From NCBI GenBank assembly GCA_958295885.1, contig OY282380.1, positions 2,914,001 through 2,978,000 of the forward strand: a stretch of 64,000 bases of DNA, read 5' to 3'. The notes beneath the pieces were generated by a model. It made no database searches. It was given only the letters and a program-made list of their open reading frames with translations, and was not told where the DNA came from. The translations under genes and the position numbers were made by a program. The DNA comes from Arenicellales bacterium (GTDB lineage: Bacteria; Pseudomonadota; Gammaproteobacteria; Arenicellales; JAJDZL01). Shown here piece after piece: positions 54,685 to 62,740 of this stretch (the first letter of the stretch is position 1; every line of letters begins with the position of its first letter).

Positions 54685-56205
54685 ATGGATATGCAGGTAA
54701 AGAAAGTTCTATACCACTACGTCAACGGACAGCGAGTTGAAGGAACAAGCAATCGTTACGGCGACGTATACAACCCGGCTTTAGGGGTCGTAGTCAAGCA
54801 GGCTCCCTATGCAAACGCAGAAGAAGTCAGCGCTGCCATTGATGCTGCAGCTGCAGCATTGCCGGCGTGGTCGGCAACACCTCCGGGGGCTCGGGCACAG
54901 GTGATGTTTGAGTTTCGTGAAATTGTGCGCAGGAACATTGATCAGTTGGCGGTTGCCTTATCAGCGGAACACGGCAAAACGATTGAAGATGCAAAGGGCT
55001 CTATCGGCCGCGGCCTGGAAGTCGTGGAATTTGCCTGCGGCATTCCACAGCTGCTTAAAGGTGAGATGTCAGAACGCGTTGCCAAAGGTGTTGAGAGCTA
55101 CTCCGTTCGACAGCCGGTTGGAGTCTGTGCAGGAATTACGCCATTCAATTTCCCCGCAATGGTCCCGATGTGGATGTTTCCGGTTGCGATTGCATGCGGA
55201 AACACTTTTGTTCTGAAGCCTTCAGAAAAAGATCCATCGTGTCCGCTCATGCTTGCTGAACTGATGAAAGAAGCAGGGCTGCCAGACGGTGTGCTCAATG
55301 TTGTAATCGGCGATAAAGAAGCGGTCGATACGATCTTGACGCATCCTCGAGTCGATGCAGTCAGTTTCGTCGGTTCTACGGCTGTCGGTGAATACATTTA
55401 CCAGACAGGCTGCAGGCATGGCAAACGCGTTCAGGCTTTATGCGGCGCTAAAAACCATATGGTGGTTATGCCAGACGCAGACATGGATCAGGTTGTGGAT
55501 GCAGCGATTGGAGCAGGTTATGGTTCTGCAGGTGAGCGCTGCATGGCTGTAGCGGTTGTAGTTGCGGTCGGCGACGAAACTGCTGACGAATTGATTGATC
55601 GCTTGAAACCGCGGGTGAAGGATCTTGACATCGGACCGTATACGGACGGCGGCGTGGAAATGGGCCCGCTGGTTACGCCAGAGCACTACAGCAAGGTAAA
55701 GTCCTATGTCGATTTCGGCGTGGAAGAAGGTGCGGACCTCGTCATAGACGGCAGAGATTTTGCACTGAAAGGTTATGAAGACGGAGCCTTTCTCGGTGGC
55801 TGTCTGTTTGACAACGTCACACCGGATATGAAAATTTACAAGGAAGAAATTTTCGGTCCCGTTCTCAGTGTCGTGCGGGTTGACTCCTATGACGAAGCCG
55901 TTCGGCTGGTCAGTGAGCATGAATATGGAAATGGCGCCGCAATTTTCACCCGGGATGGCGGTTATGCCCAGAACTTTACATCGAATGTGAGGATAGGAAT
56001 GGTGGGCGTTAACGTGCCGATCCCTGTTCCCGTGGCATACCACAGCTTTGGTGGTTGGAAACGGTCGCTGTTTGGAGATCACTATATGCATGGTCCAGAA
56101 GGCGTGCGATTTTACACCCGCATGAAGACGATCACTGCGCGCTGGCCAGACGCGATAGAATCAGGCGCAAAATTTCACTTCAAACGCGGCAGCGACGACA
56201 ACTGA
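54685..56205 (+). CDS. mmsA: (Methyl)malonate-semialdehyde dehydrogenase, CoA-acylating
   Basis: Oxidises malonate semialdehyde to acetyl-CoA or methylmalonate semialdehyde to propionyl-CoA. 506 residues of the aldehyde dehydrogenase family: YVNGQRVEGTSNRYGDVYNPA, QPVGVCAGITPFNFPAMVPMWMFP, FVGSTAVGEYIY, the catalytic cysteine in GSAGERCMA, and KEEIFGPVLSVVRV. Absence of the usual general-base glutamate segment (LELGGK is replaced by ALCGAKNH) is typical of MmsA. It would act directly after transamination of beta-alanine by the enzyme at 47124. Confidence 0.93.
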   Translation: MDMQVKKVLYHYVNGQRVEGTSNRYGDVYNPALGVVVKQAPYANAEEVSAAIDAAAAALPAWSATPPGARAQVMFEFREIVRRNIDQLAVALSAEHGKTIEDAKGSIGRGLEVVEFACGIPQLLKGEMSERVAKGVESYSVRQPVGVCAGITPFNFPAMVPMWMFPVAIACGNTFVLKPSEKDPSCPLMLAELMKEAGLPDGVLNVVIGDKEAVDTILTHPRVDAVSFVGSTAVGEYIYQTGCRHGKRVQALCGAKNHMVVMPDADMDQVVDAAIGAGYGSAGERCMAVAVVVAVGDETADELIDRLKPRVKDLDIGPYTDGGVEMGPLVTPEHYSKVKSYVDFGVEEGADLVIDGRDFALKGYEDGAFLGGCLFDNVTPDMKIYKEEIFGPVLSVVRVDSYDEAVRLVSEHEYGNGAAIFTRDGGYAQNFTSNVRIGMVGVNVPIPVPVAYHSFGGWKRSLFGDHYMHGPEGVRFYTRMKTITARWPDAIESGAKFHFKRGSDDN

Positions 56206-56212
56206 AATTCGG

Positions 56213-57097
56213 TTACTGAGGCTCGGTCAGACACTCGCTTTGATCGAGCCTTAAATTATCGATCAGTCGGACGTCGTTGATTCGAGCTGCGATCAGCGCA
56301 ACCGCACGCGGCATCTCGCCCGTCGGTGACTCTCCCTGCCATTTGACTGGATCTCGAACGTCAGCATATTCTACTTTCAAGGTGGTGCCGGAGAGAACGC
56401 GGTCCATGGCCGTTCTTAACGAATCACAATCGCGGTCTTTGGACTGCCAGTGCTGTCTGGCGGACAACAGTGCGCGATGGATCTGGGCGGCGATGGTTAA
56501 ATCTGCGGGCTTGATCAGCTGATTGCGCGAGGACAGCGCAAGTCCGAGCTTGTCGCGTATCGTCGTACAGGGAATCACTTCTGGATATCCCAGCTGATCA
56601 GCCAGGTTCTGAATGACCAGCAGCTGCTGAAAATCCTTCAGGCCGAAATACGCGCGGCAAGGTCCAACGAACCGAAACAGGCGATCTACGACGGTACAGA
56701 CTCCTTCCAGATGACCGGGCCGAAACTCTCCTTCCAAGCCATGTGCGAATCTGCCGGGATCGACAATTTCAACATCTTCTATTGAAGATGCTTCTGGAAA
56801 CATTTCACGGTTGCCGCCAGTAAAAACCATGTCGCAGCCGAATTCCCGCAGAATTTTACAGTCGGACTTCAGGTCGCGGGGGTAGCTCCGATAGTCCTGC
56901 GGATCGTTAAACTGCAGAGGATTTACAAAAACACTGACGCAGCTCACATCGTTTTCCGCAATCGCCCGTTCGATCAGCGACAGATGGCCGGCATGCAGCG
57001 CACCCATCGTAGGCACATAGCCAATGGAGTGATTCAGCATTCGATGATTGTGACACCAGGCGGAGGCGCTGACTGGGTCAGTCAGGATGTCTAGCAT
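56213..57097 (-). CDS. panC: Pantothenate synthetase
   Basis: Joins pantoate and beta-alanine with ATP to pantothenate. 294 residues: YVPTMGALHAGHLSLIERA with the HxGH nucleotide motif, FVNPLQFNDPQDY, LEGEFRPGHLEGVCTVVDRLF, YFGLKDFQQLLVI and LALSSRNQL. No panB or panD is near. Its beta-alanine demand gives another link to the transaminase and mmsA genes. Confidence 0.93.
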   Translation of the reverse strand: MLDILTDPVSASAWCHNHRMLNHSIGYVPTMGALHAGHLSLIERAIAENDVSCVSVFVNPLQFNDPQDYRSYPRDLKSDCKILREFGCDMVFTGGNREMFPEASSIEDVEIVDPGRFAHGLEGEFRPGHLEGVCTVVDRLFRFVGPCRAYFGLKDFQQLLVIQNLADQLGYPEVIPCTTIRDKLGLALSSRNQLIKPADLTIAAQIHRALLSARQHWQSKDRDCDSLRTAMDRVLSGTTLKVEYADVRDPVKWQGESPTGEMPRAVALIAARINDVRLIDNLRLDQSECLTEPQ

Positions 57098-57114
57098 TGG
57101 GAAGTTTTTTTGTT

Positions 57115-58113
57115 CTAAGCGTCCATTTTCAGAATCACTTTGCCGACATGCGCGCCAGAATCAAGCCGCCGGTGCGCTTTACGAACGTCCTGCATCGAAA
57201 AAACGGAATCAACGATGGGAGATACGGTTCCGTCTTCCAGCAGCGGCCACGCATGCTGCAGCAGTTCGCGGGCAATTTCTGCTTTCTGCTCAGCGGTTCT
57301 GGCGCGTAGTGTCGAACCTGTAACTGTCAGACGTTTGATCATGATAGGAAGCACGTTCAGATCGGTTCGGTATCCGCCCTGAGTTGCGATGATCACCATG
57401 CGACCTTCCATAGCAAGACATTTTATGTTTCTTGGAAGATAACTGCCGGCGATGATGTCCAAAATCACATCTACGCCGCGCCCATTGGTCTGTTCGCGAA
57501 TTTCCTCTACGAAGTCCTGTTTTCGATAATTGATCGCATGACGGGCGCCCAGCTGCAGGCATGCATCACATTTTTCTCTGCTTCCTGCAGTTGCAAACAC
57601 CTCCGCGCCGAAGGCGCCGGCCAGCTGAATTGCGGTAGTTCCAATTCCGCTGGAACCACCGTGAATCAGAACTGACTCACCGCGCTTGAGCTGTCCTCGC
57701 ATGAAAACGTTTGTCCAGACCGTAAAAAACGTTTCTGGAACTGCTGCTGCAGATATCCAGTCAAGACGGCCCGGAATCGGAAGGCACGATGATGCGGGCG
57801 CAGTGCAGTATTGGGCATAACCACCTCCTGCAAGCAAAGCGCAGACCTGGTCACCCACAGTCAGATTCGTCACGTCATCCGCGACCGCGGCGACCGTTCC
57901 GGAAACTTCAAGGCCGAGTATGTCCGAAGCGCCGGGTGGCGGCGGATATTTTCCGTTTCTCTGCATGATGTCCGCTCGATTCAGACCCGCTGCGGCTACC
58001 TGAATCAGCACTTCACCGCTTTTGATCTCTGGTATTGAGCGTTCGCTGATCTGGAGCGCTTCAGGGCCGCCGGATTGAGCAATCTCCACAACTTTCATTG
58101 ATAATTCATGCAT
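57115..58113 (-). CDS. NAD(P)H-quinone oxidoreductase (zinc-free MDR family)
   Basis: 332-residue medium-chain reductase of the PIG3/quinone-reductase type. Seen: MKVVEIAQSGGPEALQISE, AAAGLNRADIMQRNGKYPPPPGAS, GLEVSGTVAAVADDV, the nucleotide site VLIHGGSSGIGTTAIQLAGAFGA and GRGVDVILDIIAGSYL. No zinc-ligand cysteines. The ATG at 58113 overlaps the carbonic anhydrase stop; an ATG at 58098 is the alternative. Confidence 0.88.
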   Translation of the reverse strand: MHELSMKVVEIAQSGGPEALQISERSIPEIKSGEVLIQVAAAGLNRADIMQRNGKYPPPPGASDILGLEVSGTVAAVADDVTNLTVGDQVCALLAGGGYAQYCTAPASSCLPIPGRLDWISAAAVPETFFTVWTNVFMRGQLKRGESVLIHGGSSGIGTTAIQLAGAFGAEVFATAGSREKCDACLQLGARHAINYRKQDFVEEIREQTNGRGVDVILDIIAGSYLPRNIKCLAMEGRMVIIATQGGYRTDLNVLPIMIKRLTVTGSTLRARTAEQKAEIARELLQHAWPLLEDGTVSPIVDSVFSMQDVRKAHRRLDSGAHVGKVILKMDA

Positions 58114-58633
58114 GAGGCACTTCTTTGAAGGTGGATTTGTATCGATGAATTTTCTGAATGTAGGATTTGTTGAATCGATTCAGCATATCGATTTCTTTTT
58201 CATTGAGCCGCCGAATCACTCTGCCCGGCGCACCAACGACCAAGCTGTTCGGTGGAATCTTTTTTCCGTCCGTTATGAGTGCGTTGGCTCCAATCAGACT
58301 GTTTTTGCCGATTCGGGCATTGTTCAGTATGACGGCGTTGATTCCGATCAGACAGCCTTCTTCCACGGTGCAGCCATGAAGAACGGCTTTGTGTCCTATG
58401 GTCACTTTTTCGCCGATGCTGAGTGGGCAGCCGGGGTCGGTGTGAAGAACGCAGCAGTCTTGAACGTTGGTTCCATCTCCAACTGTGATTCGTTCATTGT
58501 CTCCACGAATGACGGCACCAAACCAGACTCCGACATCTCTGCCTAAAACTACGTCACCTACGACCGTTGCGGTAGGTGCGACATACACATTTTCTCCGCA
58601 CTGCGGAGTGCCATTGTCAAGCGAGTAAATCAT
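58106..58633 (-). CDS. Gamma-class carbonic anhydrase family protein
   Basis: 175-residue left-handed beta-helix protein built of hexapeptide repeats (VVGDVVLGRDVGVWFGAVIRGDN and following). The three zinc histidines are visible as H64 (VLHTD), H81 (IGHKA) and H86 (LHGC). A C-terminal helix contains RFNKSYIQKIHRYK. The ATG at 58633, directly before the repeat domain, is used; the frame is open to 58699 but would overlap sohB. Confidence 0.9.
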   Translation of the reverse strand: MIYSLDNGTPQCGENVYVAPTATVVGDVVLGRDVGVWFGAVIRGDNERITVGDGTNVQDCCVLHTDPGCPLSIGEKVTIGHKAVLHGCTVEEGCLIGINAVILNNARIGKNSLIGANALITDGKKIPPNSLVVGAPGRVIRRLNEKEIDMLNRFNKSYIQKIHRYKSTFKEVPHA

Positions 58634-58637
58634 TGGA

Positions 58638-59672
58638 TTAAAACCTGTGGTAGTAATCGGAATACTGTTCACTGTTTTTACGAAAGATTGAGGCTGCAAG
58701 CGCAGCCATGGAATGACTCAGACGGTCTGAAATTTTTTCTTTCCGCACGAATTTGACTTCGTAAATTTCAGCGTCTCTGCTGGCTTCGAGCAGGTAGTCG
58801 TCACTGGTTCGCAGTTCATCGACCAAATTGAAATCTAAAGCCCGCGTGCCATACCAGTGTTCGCCTGTTGCAATCCTGTCAACATCAATCTGCGGGCGGT
58901 TCGATTTGACGAAATCTTTGAACAGTTCATGTACGTCTTCAATTTCTTCCTTAAACTTTGTCTGGCCCTTTTCAGTTGGTTCACTGAACATGCCAACGGT
59001 GCGTTTGTATTCCCCTGCGGTGAATTCCTGGTAGTCGATGTCGCGCTTTTTCAATACGCGGTGAAAGTTTGGAATCTGCGCAAGCACGCCGACAGAGCCA
59101 ACGATCGCAAAGGGCGCGGCAATAATCTTGTCCGCCACGCAGGCCATCAGGTAGCCGCCGCTTGCAGCAACTTTGTCAACCGATATTGTGAGAGGTATCT
59201 TCTTGTCTTTGACTCGAGTCAGCTGAGACGCGGCCAGTCCATAACCATGAACGACACCCCCTCGGCTTTCCACCTTCACAACAACTTCATCAGGCAGCGG
59301 ATCCAAGGTCAGTACAGCTGTGATCTCGACGCGTAATCGGTCAATGTTCGAAGCCTCCATGTCACCTTCGAAATCAAAGACATAAACCCGTTTTCGATCA
59401 GTATCGTCGGTTGCTTTTTTAGAGGTGGACTTACGTTCCTTTTTCTGTTTTTTTACTCTTTCCTTAAACTCCTTTTTCGGCATGTGGAGTGCGTCAATCG
59501 CATTCGACATTTCTTTGAAGCGAAGATTCAGATGGGTCACATCAAGGTATTCCTTCTGATGCTGGCGCTGTTTCGAGGCAATTGCGGCAATTGCGATCAA
59601 TGGAATCAGAACAGCGATGATGATGGTAATGGTCTTGGCAAAAAATGCAATGTAGTCTAGCAGGTATTCCAT
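58638..59672 (-). CDS. sohB: Inner-membrane protease SohB (peptidase S49)
   Basis: Serine-lysine peptidase facing the periplasm, 344 residues. N-terminal membrane segment TITIIIAVLIPLIAIAAIA, then a lysine-rich linker (PKKEFKERVKKQKKERKSTSKK), the nucleophile in VDKVAASGGYLMACVAD, VGSVGVLAQIPNF and the lysine in TAGEYKRTVGMFSEP. The segment ATGEHWYGTRALDFNLVDEL is characteristic for SohB. Followed four bases later by the carbonic anhydrase start. Confidence 0.92.
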   Translation of the reverse strand: MEYLLDYIAFFAKTITIIIAVLIPLIAIAAIASKQRQHQKEYLDVTHLNLRFKEMSNAIDALHMPKKEFKERVKKQKKERKSTSKKATDDTDRKRVYVFDFEGDMEASNIDRLRVEITAVLTLDPLPDEVVVKVESRGGVVHGYGLAASQLTRVKDKKIPLTISVDKVAASGGYLMACVADKIIAAPFAIVGSVGVLAQIPNFHRVLKKRDIDYQEFTAGEYKRTVGMFSEPTEKGQTKFKEEIEDVHELFKDFVKSNRPQIDVDRIATGEHWYGTRALDFNLVDELRTSDDYLLEASRDAEIYEVKFVRKEKISDRLSHSMAALAASIFRKNSEQYSDYYHRF

Positions 59673-59740
59673 TTAAGTGTCACTAAGGAAATAAATTAGT
59701 TGATGCTGCGATACATGACTGTCAAAAATTGACTTGAACG

Positions 59741-60175
59741 TCAGTCAGTTTCGCATGGCATGTCAGGCACCCACAGGTAGCCATCTGGGTCGATCAGATA
59801 GGACTCTCGCAGTCCATGTGGCTTGTCTGCGGCTTCTGCGAGTACGGTGTAACCAAACTGTCTTGCTCTTAGCACTGCCTGGTCAGGGTCGAACCCGTGA
59901 AGTCGAATCTCAACGCCGGTCCCTCTCTGATCGGATAAAAGACCGTACAGAGGATTGCTGTCGTAAGTGTGATCTGCATGAAACATCCATTCTGTGCCAC
60001 ACCCTCGAATCACAGCGATGTCCGGATCGGAATATACCACATTGGTCTGAAGCACCCGAGCTTGAAACTGTAAAGAAACATCGATGTCTTTCACCAATAA
60101 ATTCAACGTCAGTCCCGTTAGGGATCGACCGTATTCAGGGGCAGGAATCCAGGGATCGCCTGTTCTGAGTTTCAA
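59741..60175 (-). CDS. VOC/glyoxalase-fold protein
   Basis: 144-residue single vicinal-oxygen-chelate domain. It begins MKLRTGDPWIPAPEYGRSLT and has LTLNLLVKDIDVSLQFQARVL, GTGVEIRLHGFDPDQAVLRARQ and a C-terminal RESYLIDPDGYLWVP. The H/E metal ligands are partly recognisable (ADH, VEIRL). The TTG at 60175 with GGAG eight bases upstream is used, because the open frame otherwise extends across the glnS end. The substrate is unknown. Confidence 0.78.
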   Translation of the reverse strand: MKLRTGDPWIPAPEYGRSLTGLTLNLLVKDIDVSLQFQARVLQTNVVYSDPDIAVIRGCGTEWMFHADHTYDSNPLYGLLSDQRGTGVEIRLHGFDPDQAVLRARQFGYTVLAEAADKPHGLRESYLIDPDGYLWVPDMPCETD

Positions 60176-60194
60176 TTTGATTCTCCAGACGAAG

Positions 60195-61856
60195 TCATTT
60201 GCGTTTCTTTTTCCAGGAGTCGCGCAATGAAACGATTTTATGAAAAATCGGAGGTTCATCGCCACTGGCAGCGCGAGCGAGATAATAATAGCCGTTTCTT
60301 TCGAATTGAAATCGACTTCCCATAGCTGCGCTGGCCGCTTCCGCTTCAACGCAGGCATGTTCGACAGAGGTTAATGAGTCGGGATTGACGATTTTTGAAA
60401 ATCCACCTTCCTTCATGGAAACCGGGTTTGCTACGGTGAATAATCGATCATAAATCTTTATATGAGCGCGGACCGCATGATTCTTGCTGACCCAGTGAAT
60501 GGTCCCTCGGACTTTTCGGCCGTCCGGTGAAATCCCGCCGCGGCTTTTGGGGTCGTACCGGCACTTGAGCGCGGTGACATTTCCCGCGCCGTCCTTGATG
60601 ACTTCAGTGCATGTGACCAGATACGCATATCTCAGCCTGACTTCCGCACCTGGTGACAGCCTGAAAAATTTTCTTGGGGGGTTCTCGAGAAAATCGTTTC
60701 GCTCAACGTAAACTGTTCCCGAAAACGGTATTTCGCGGGTGCCAAGTTCGGGACGTTTTGGATGATTCTGCCCCAACATCCATTCCGTTTGGTTTGGCGG
60801 ATAGTTTTCGATGATGACGGGCAGAGGGTCGAGGATGCCCATTGTTCGAGGTGCGTTGTAATCAAGATCGGTTCGAATGCAGTTTTCCAATACGCCCATT
60901 TCGACGGTATTGAAATTTTTCGTGATGCCGATGCGGCTGCAGAATTCACGAATTGATTCAGGCGTATAACCTCGATTGCGCAGTCCCGAAATGGTGGGCA
61001 TTCTTGCGTCATCCCAACCATCAACCAGTCTGTCTTCCACTAGTTTTGTGAGCAATCGTTTGCTCAAAACCGTGTATTCGAGAGACAGTCTGGAAAATTC
61101 CGTCTGTTCAGACCTGTACGGCGCTGAAACGTTTTCGATGCACCAGTCATAAAGAGGCCGGTGGTCTTCAAACTCCATCGTGCAGAGAGAATGCGTCACA
61201 CCTTCAATGGCGTCGGAAAGCGCGTGCGCGAAGTCGTAGAGCGGGTAGATGCACCACTTCGCACCGGTTATCGGGTGCGATTCATGCTTGATCCTGTAAA
61301 TTACGGGATCTCGCATGTTGATATTTCCCGAAGACATATCAATTTTTGCGCGCAGAACGTGTGCATTTTCCGGAAACTCACCATTTCGCATCCGTGTGAA
61401 CAGGTCCATATTTTCCTCAATGGACCGTTCTCGATAGGGACTGTTCATTCCAGGTTCTGTCAGTGTCCCTCGATATTCTCGGATTTGAGTCGGCGACAGA
61501 CTGTCAATATAGGCTTTTCCGTTCTGAATCAGTTCAACTGCGAATTCATACAGCTGATCGAAATAATCAGATGCATGCAGGGGTTCTGCATCCAATGCAT
61601 AGCCCAGCCATCGCACGTCGCTTATGATGGAATTCACATAATCAATGTTTTCTTTGCTCGGGTTGGTGTCATCGAATCGTAAATTGCAGATTCCTCCATA
61701 ATCCTCGGCGATGCCAAAATTAAGACATATCGACTTCGCATGACCAATGTGAAGATACCCGTTGGGTTCTGGCGGAAATCGGGTAGTGACCCGACCGCCA
61801 TGTTTTCCACTGGCAATGTCTCTGTCAATAATCTGACGAATAAAGTTAGTAGTCAC
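60195..61856 (-). CDS. glnS: Glutaminyl-tRNA synthetase
   Basis: Charges tRNA-Gln; 553 residues, class I synthetase. The HIGH motif is in RFPPEPNGYLHIGHAKSICLNFG, followed by CNLRFDDTNPSKEN; the KMSKS equivalent is TVLSKRLLTKLV, then DGWDDARMPTISGLRNRGYTPESIREFC. The beta-barrel anticodon domains follow. Presence of GlnS instead of the amidotransferase route supports a gammaproteobacterial type genome. Confidence 0.95.
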   Translation of the reverse strand: MTTNFIRQIIDRDIASGKHGGRVTTRFPPEPNGYLHIGHAKSICLNFGIAEDYGGICNLRFDDTNPSKENIDYVNSIISDVRWLGYALDAEPLHASDYFDQLYEFAVELIQNGKAYIDSLSPTQIREYRGTLTEPGMNSPYRERSIEENMDLFTRMRNGEFPENAHVLRAKIDMSSGNINMRDPVIYRIKHESHPITGAKWCIYPLYDFAHALSDAIEGVTHSLCTMEFEDHRPLYDWCIENVSAPYRSEQTEFSRLSLEYTVLSKRLLTKLVEDRLVDGWDDARMPTISGLRNRGYTPESIREFCSRIGITKNFNTVEMGVLENCIRTDLDYNAPRTMGILDPLPVIIENYPPNQTEWMLGQNHPKRPELGTREIPFSGTVYVERNDFLENPPRKFFRLSPGAEVRLRYAYLVTCTEVIKDGAGNVTALKCRYDPKSRGGISPDGRKVRGTIHWVSKNHAVRAHIKIYDRLFTVANPVSMKEGGFSKIVNPDSLTSVEHACVEAEAASAAMGSRFQFERNGYYYLARAASGDEPPIFHKIVSLRDSWKKKRK

Positions 61857-62740
61857 AGTGAGACTCGGTAATTTTCAAATGCGGGCTTGGAGTGTCGAAA
61901 ATACTAGTAGTATATTTAGCTTTCTTTATTCGATGACACTAAATTTCTGAATTGACAATCAGGAGGCATTCCTCTGCGGATGCTGCAGCGTGAACGGCGC
62001 GTTCAGAAGTCCGCGGGATGATTGGTTTTGTCACCGGCGACGATTGGATCGGCAGACGAGACTGTGAAAGTATTGCCAAATTAGTTTAAATTAGTGGATT
62101 ATGAATATCTATCTCATTGATTTAATAGATATTAATATTTTTTCTGATTCAGAAATCTACGAAAATGAGAATACTTTCACAGCCTCAGACGCACTGCCAC
62201 TCGAGTTCGTACGGATTCGCATTGTTAACGCCTGGAAAAAGCGGTTCAGCAGAAGACGCTTCGGACCTGAGGTCACAATGGATGCGTTCAACAGTCGTTT
62301 GGTGGCTTGCTGCAAGAGAAAATCCTACAATATCTGAATAGGAGCCGCGGTGCTTCAGCCCCTGTCGATGCGATTTGAATCATTCACAGAAGACTGGAGA
62401 AATAAACAGATTCGGCTGCAGCATTGGAAAAATCCACCATTGACGTTTTCACTGAAATCATTGCTCTAGAAACACTAATATTGGAACGTCGTCGTTTCGC
62501 AGCCCAGCTCAAGATTCCGCAGTAAATGGAACTCTCCTGCAGGCATCACGCGGATTTTTCGCCTAAACACCTCGAATGGTCTGGCTTCCGAACTCAAATT
62601 TCATGTCCTTTGATGGATTGAGGAGTTTAGAGCAGTCGAAGGACAATCGGGATTTGTAGATTGCATGTAGAATATTTACATGTTCCATATTCAATTAATC
62701 AATATTGCGGCTGATCATTAACAAAGGTGCCATCTCAGTC
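61857..62740. other. Intergenic stretch with inverted repeat, no supported gene
   Basis: About 880 bases upstream of both glnS and the glutamine synthetase-like gene. A perfect 13-base inverted repeat, CTGTGAAAGTATT at 62062-62074 and AATACTTTCACAG at 62170-62182, encloses an AT-rich segment. The plus-strand frame 62101-62337 crosses the right arm and lacks motifs and a ribosome binding site. Nothing else is recognised. Confidence 0.5.

Noticed and set aside
62101..62337. 78-residue plus-strand gene upstream of the glutamine synthetase-like gene
   Set aside because: No motif, no ribosome binding site, crosses one arm of the inverted repeat.
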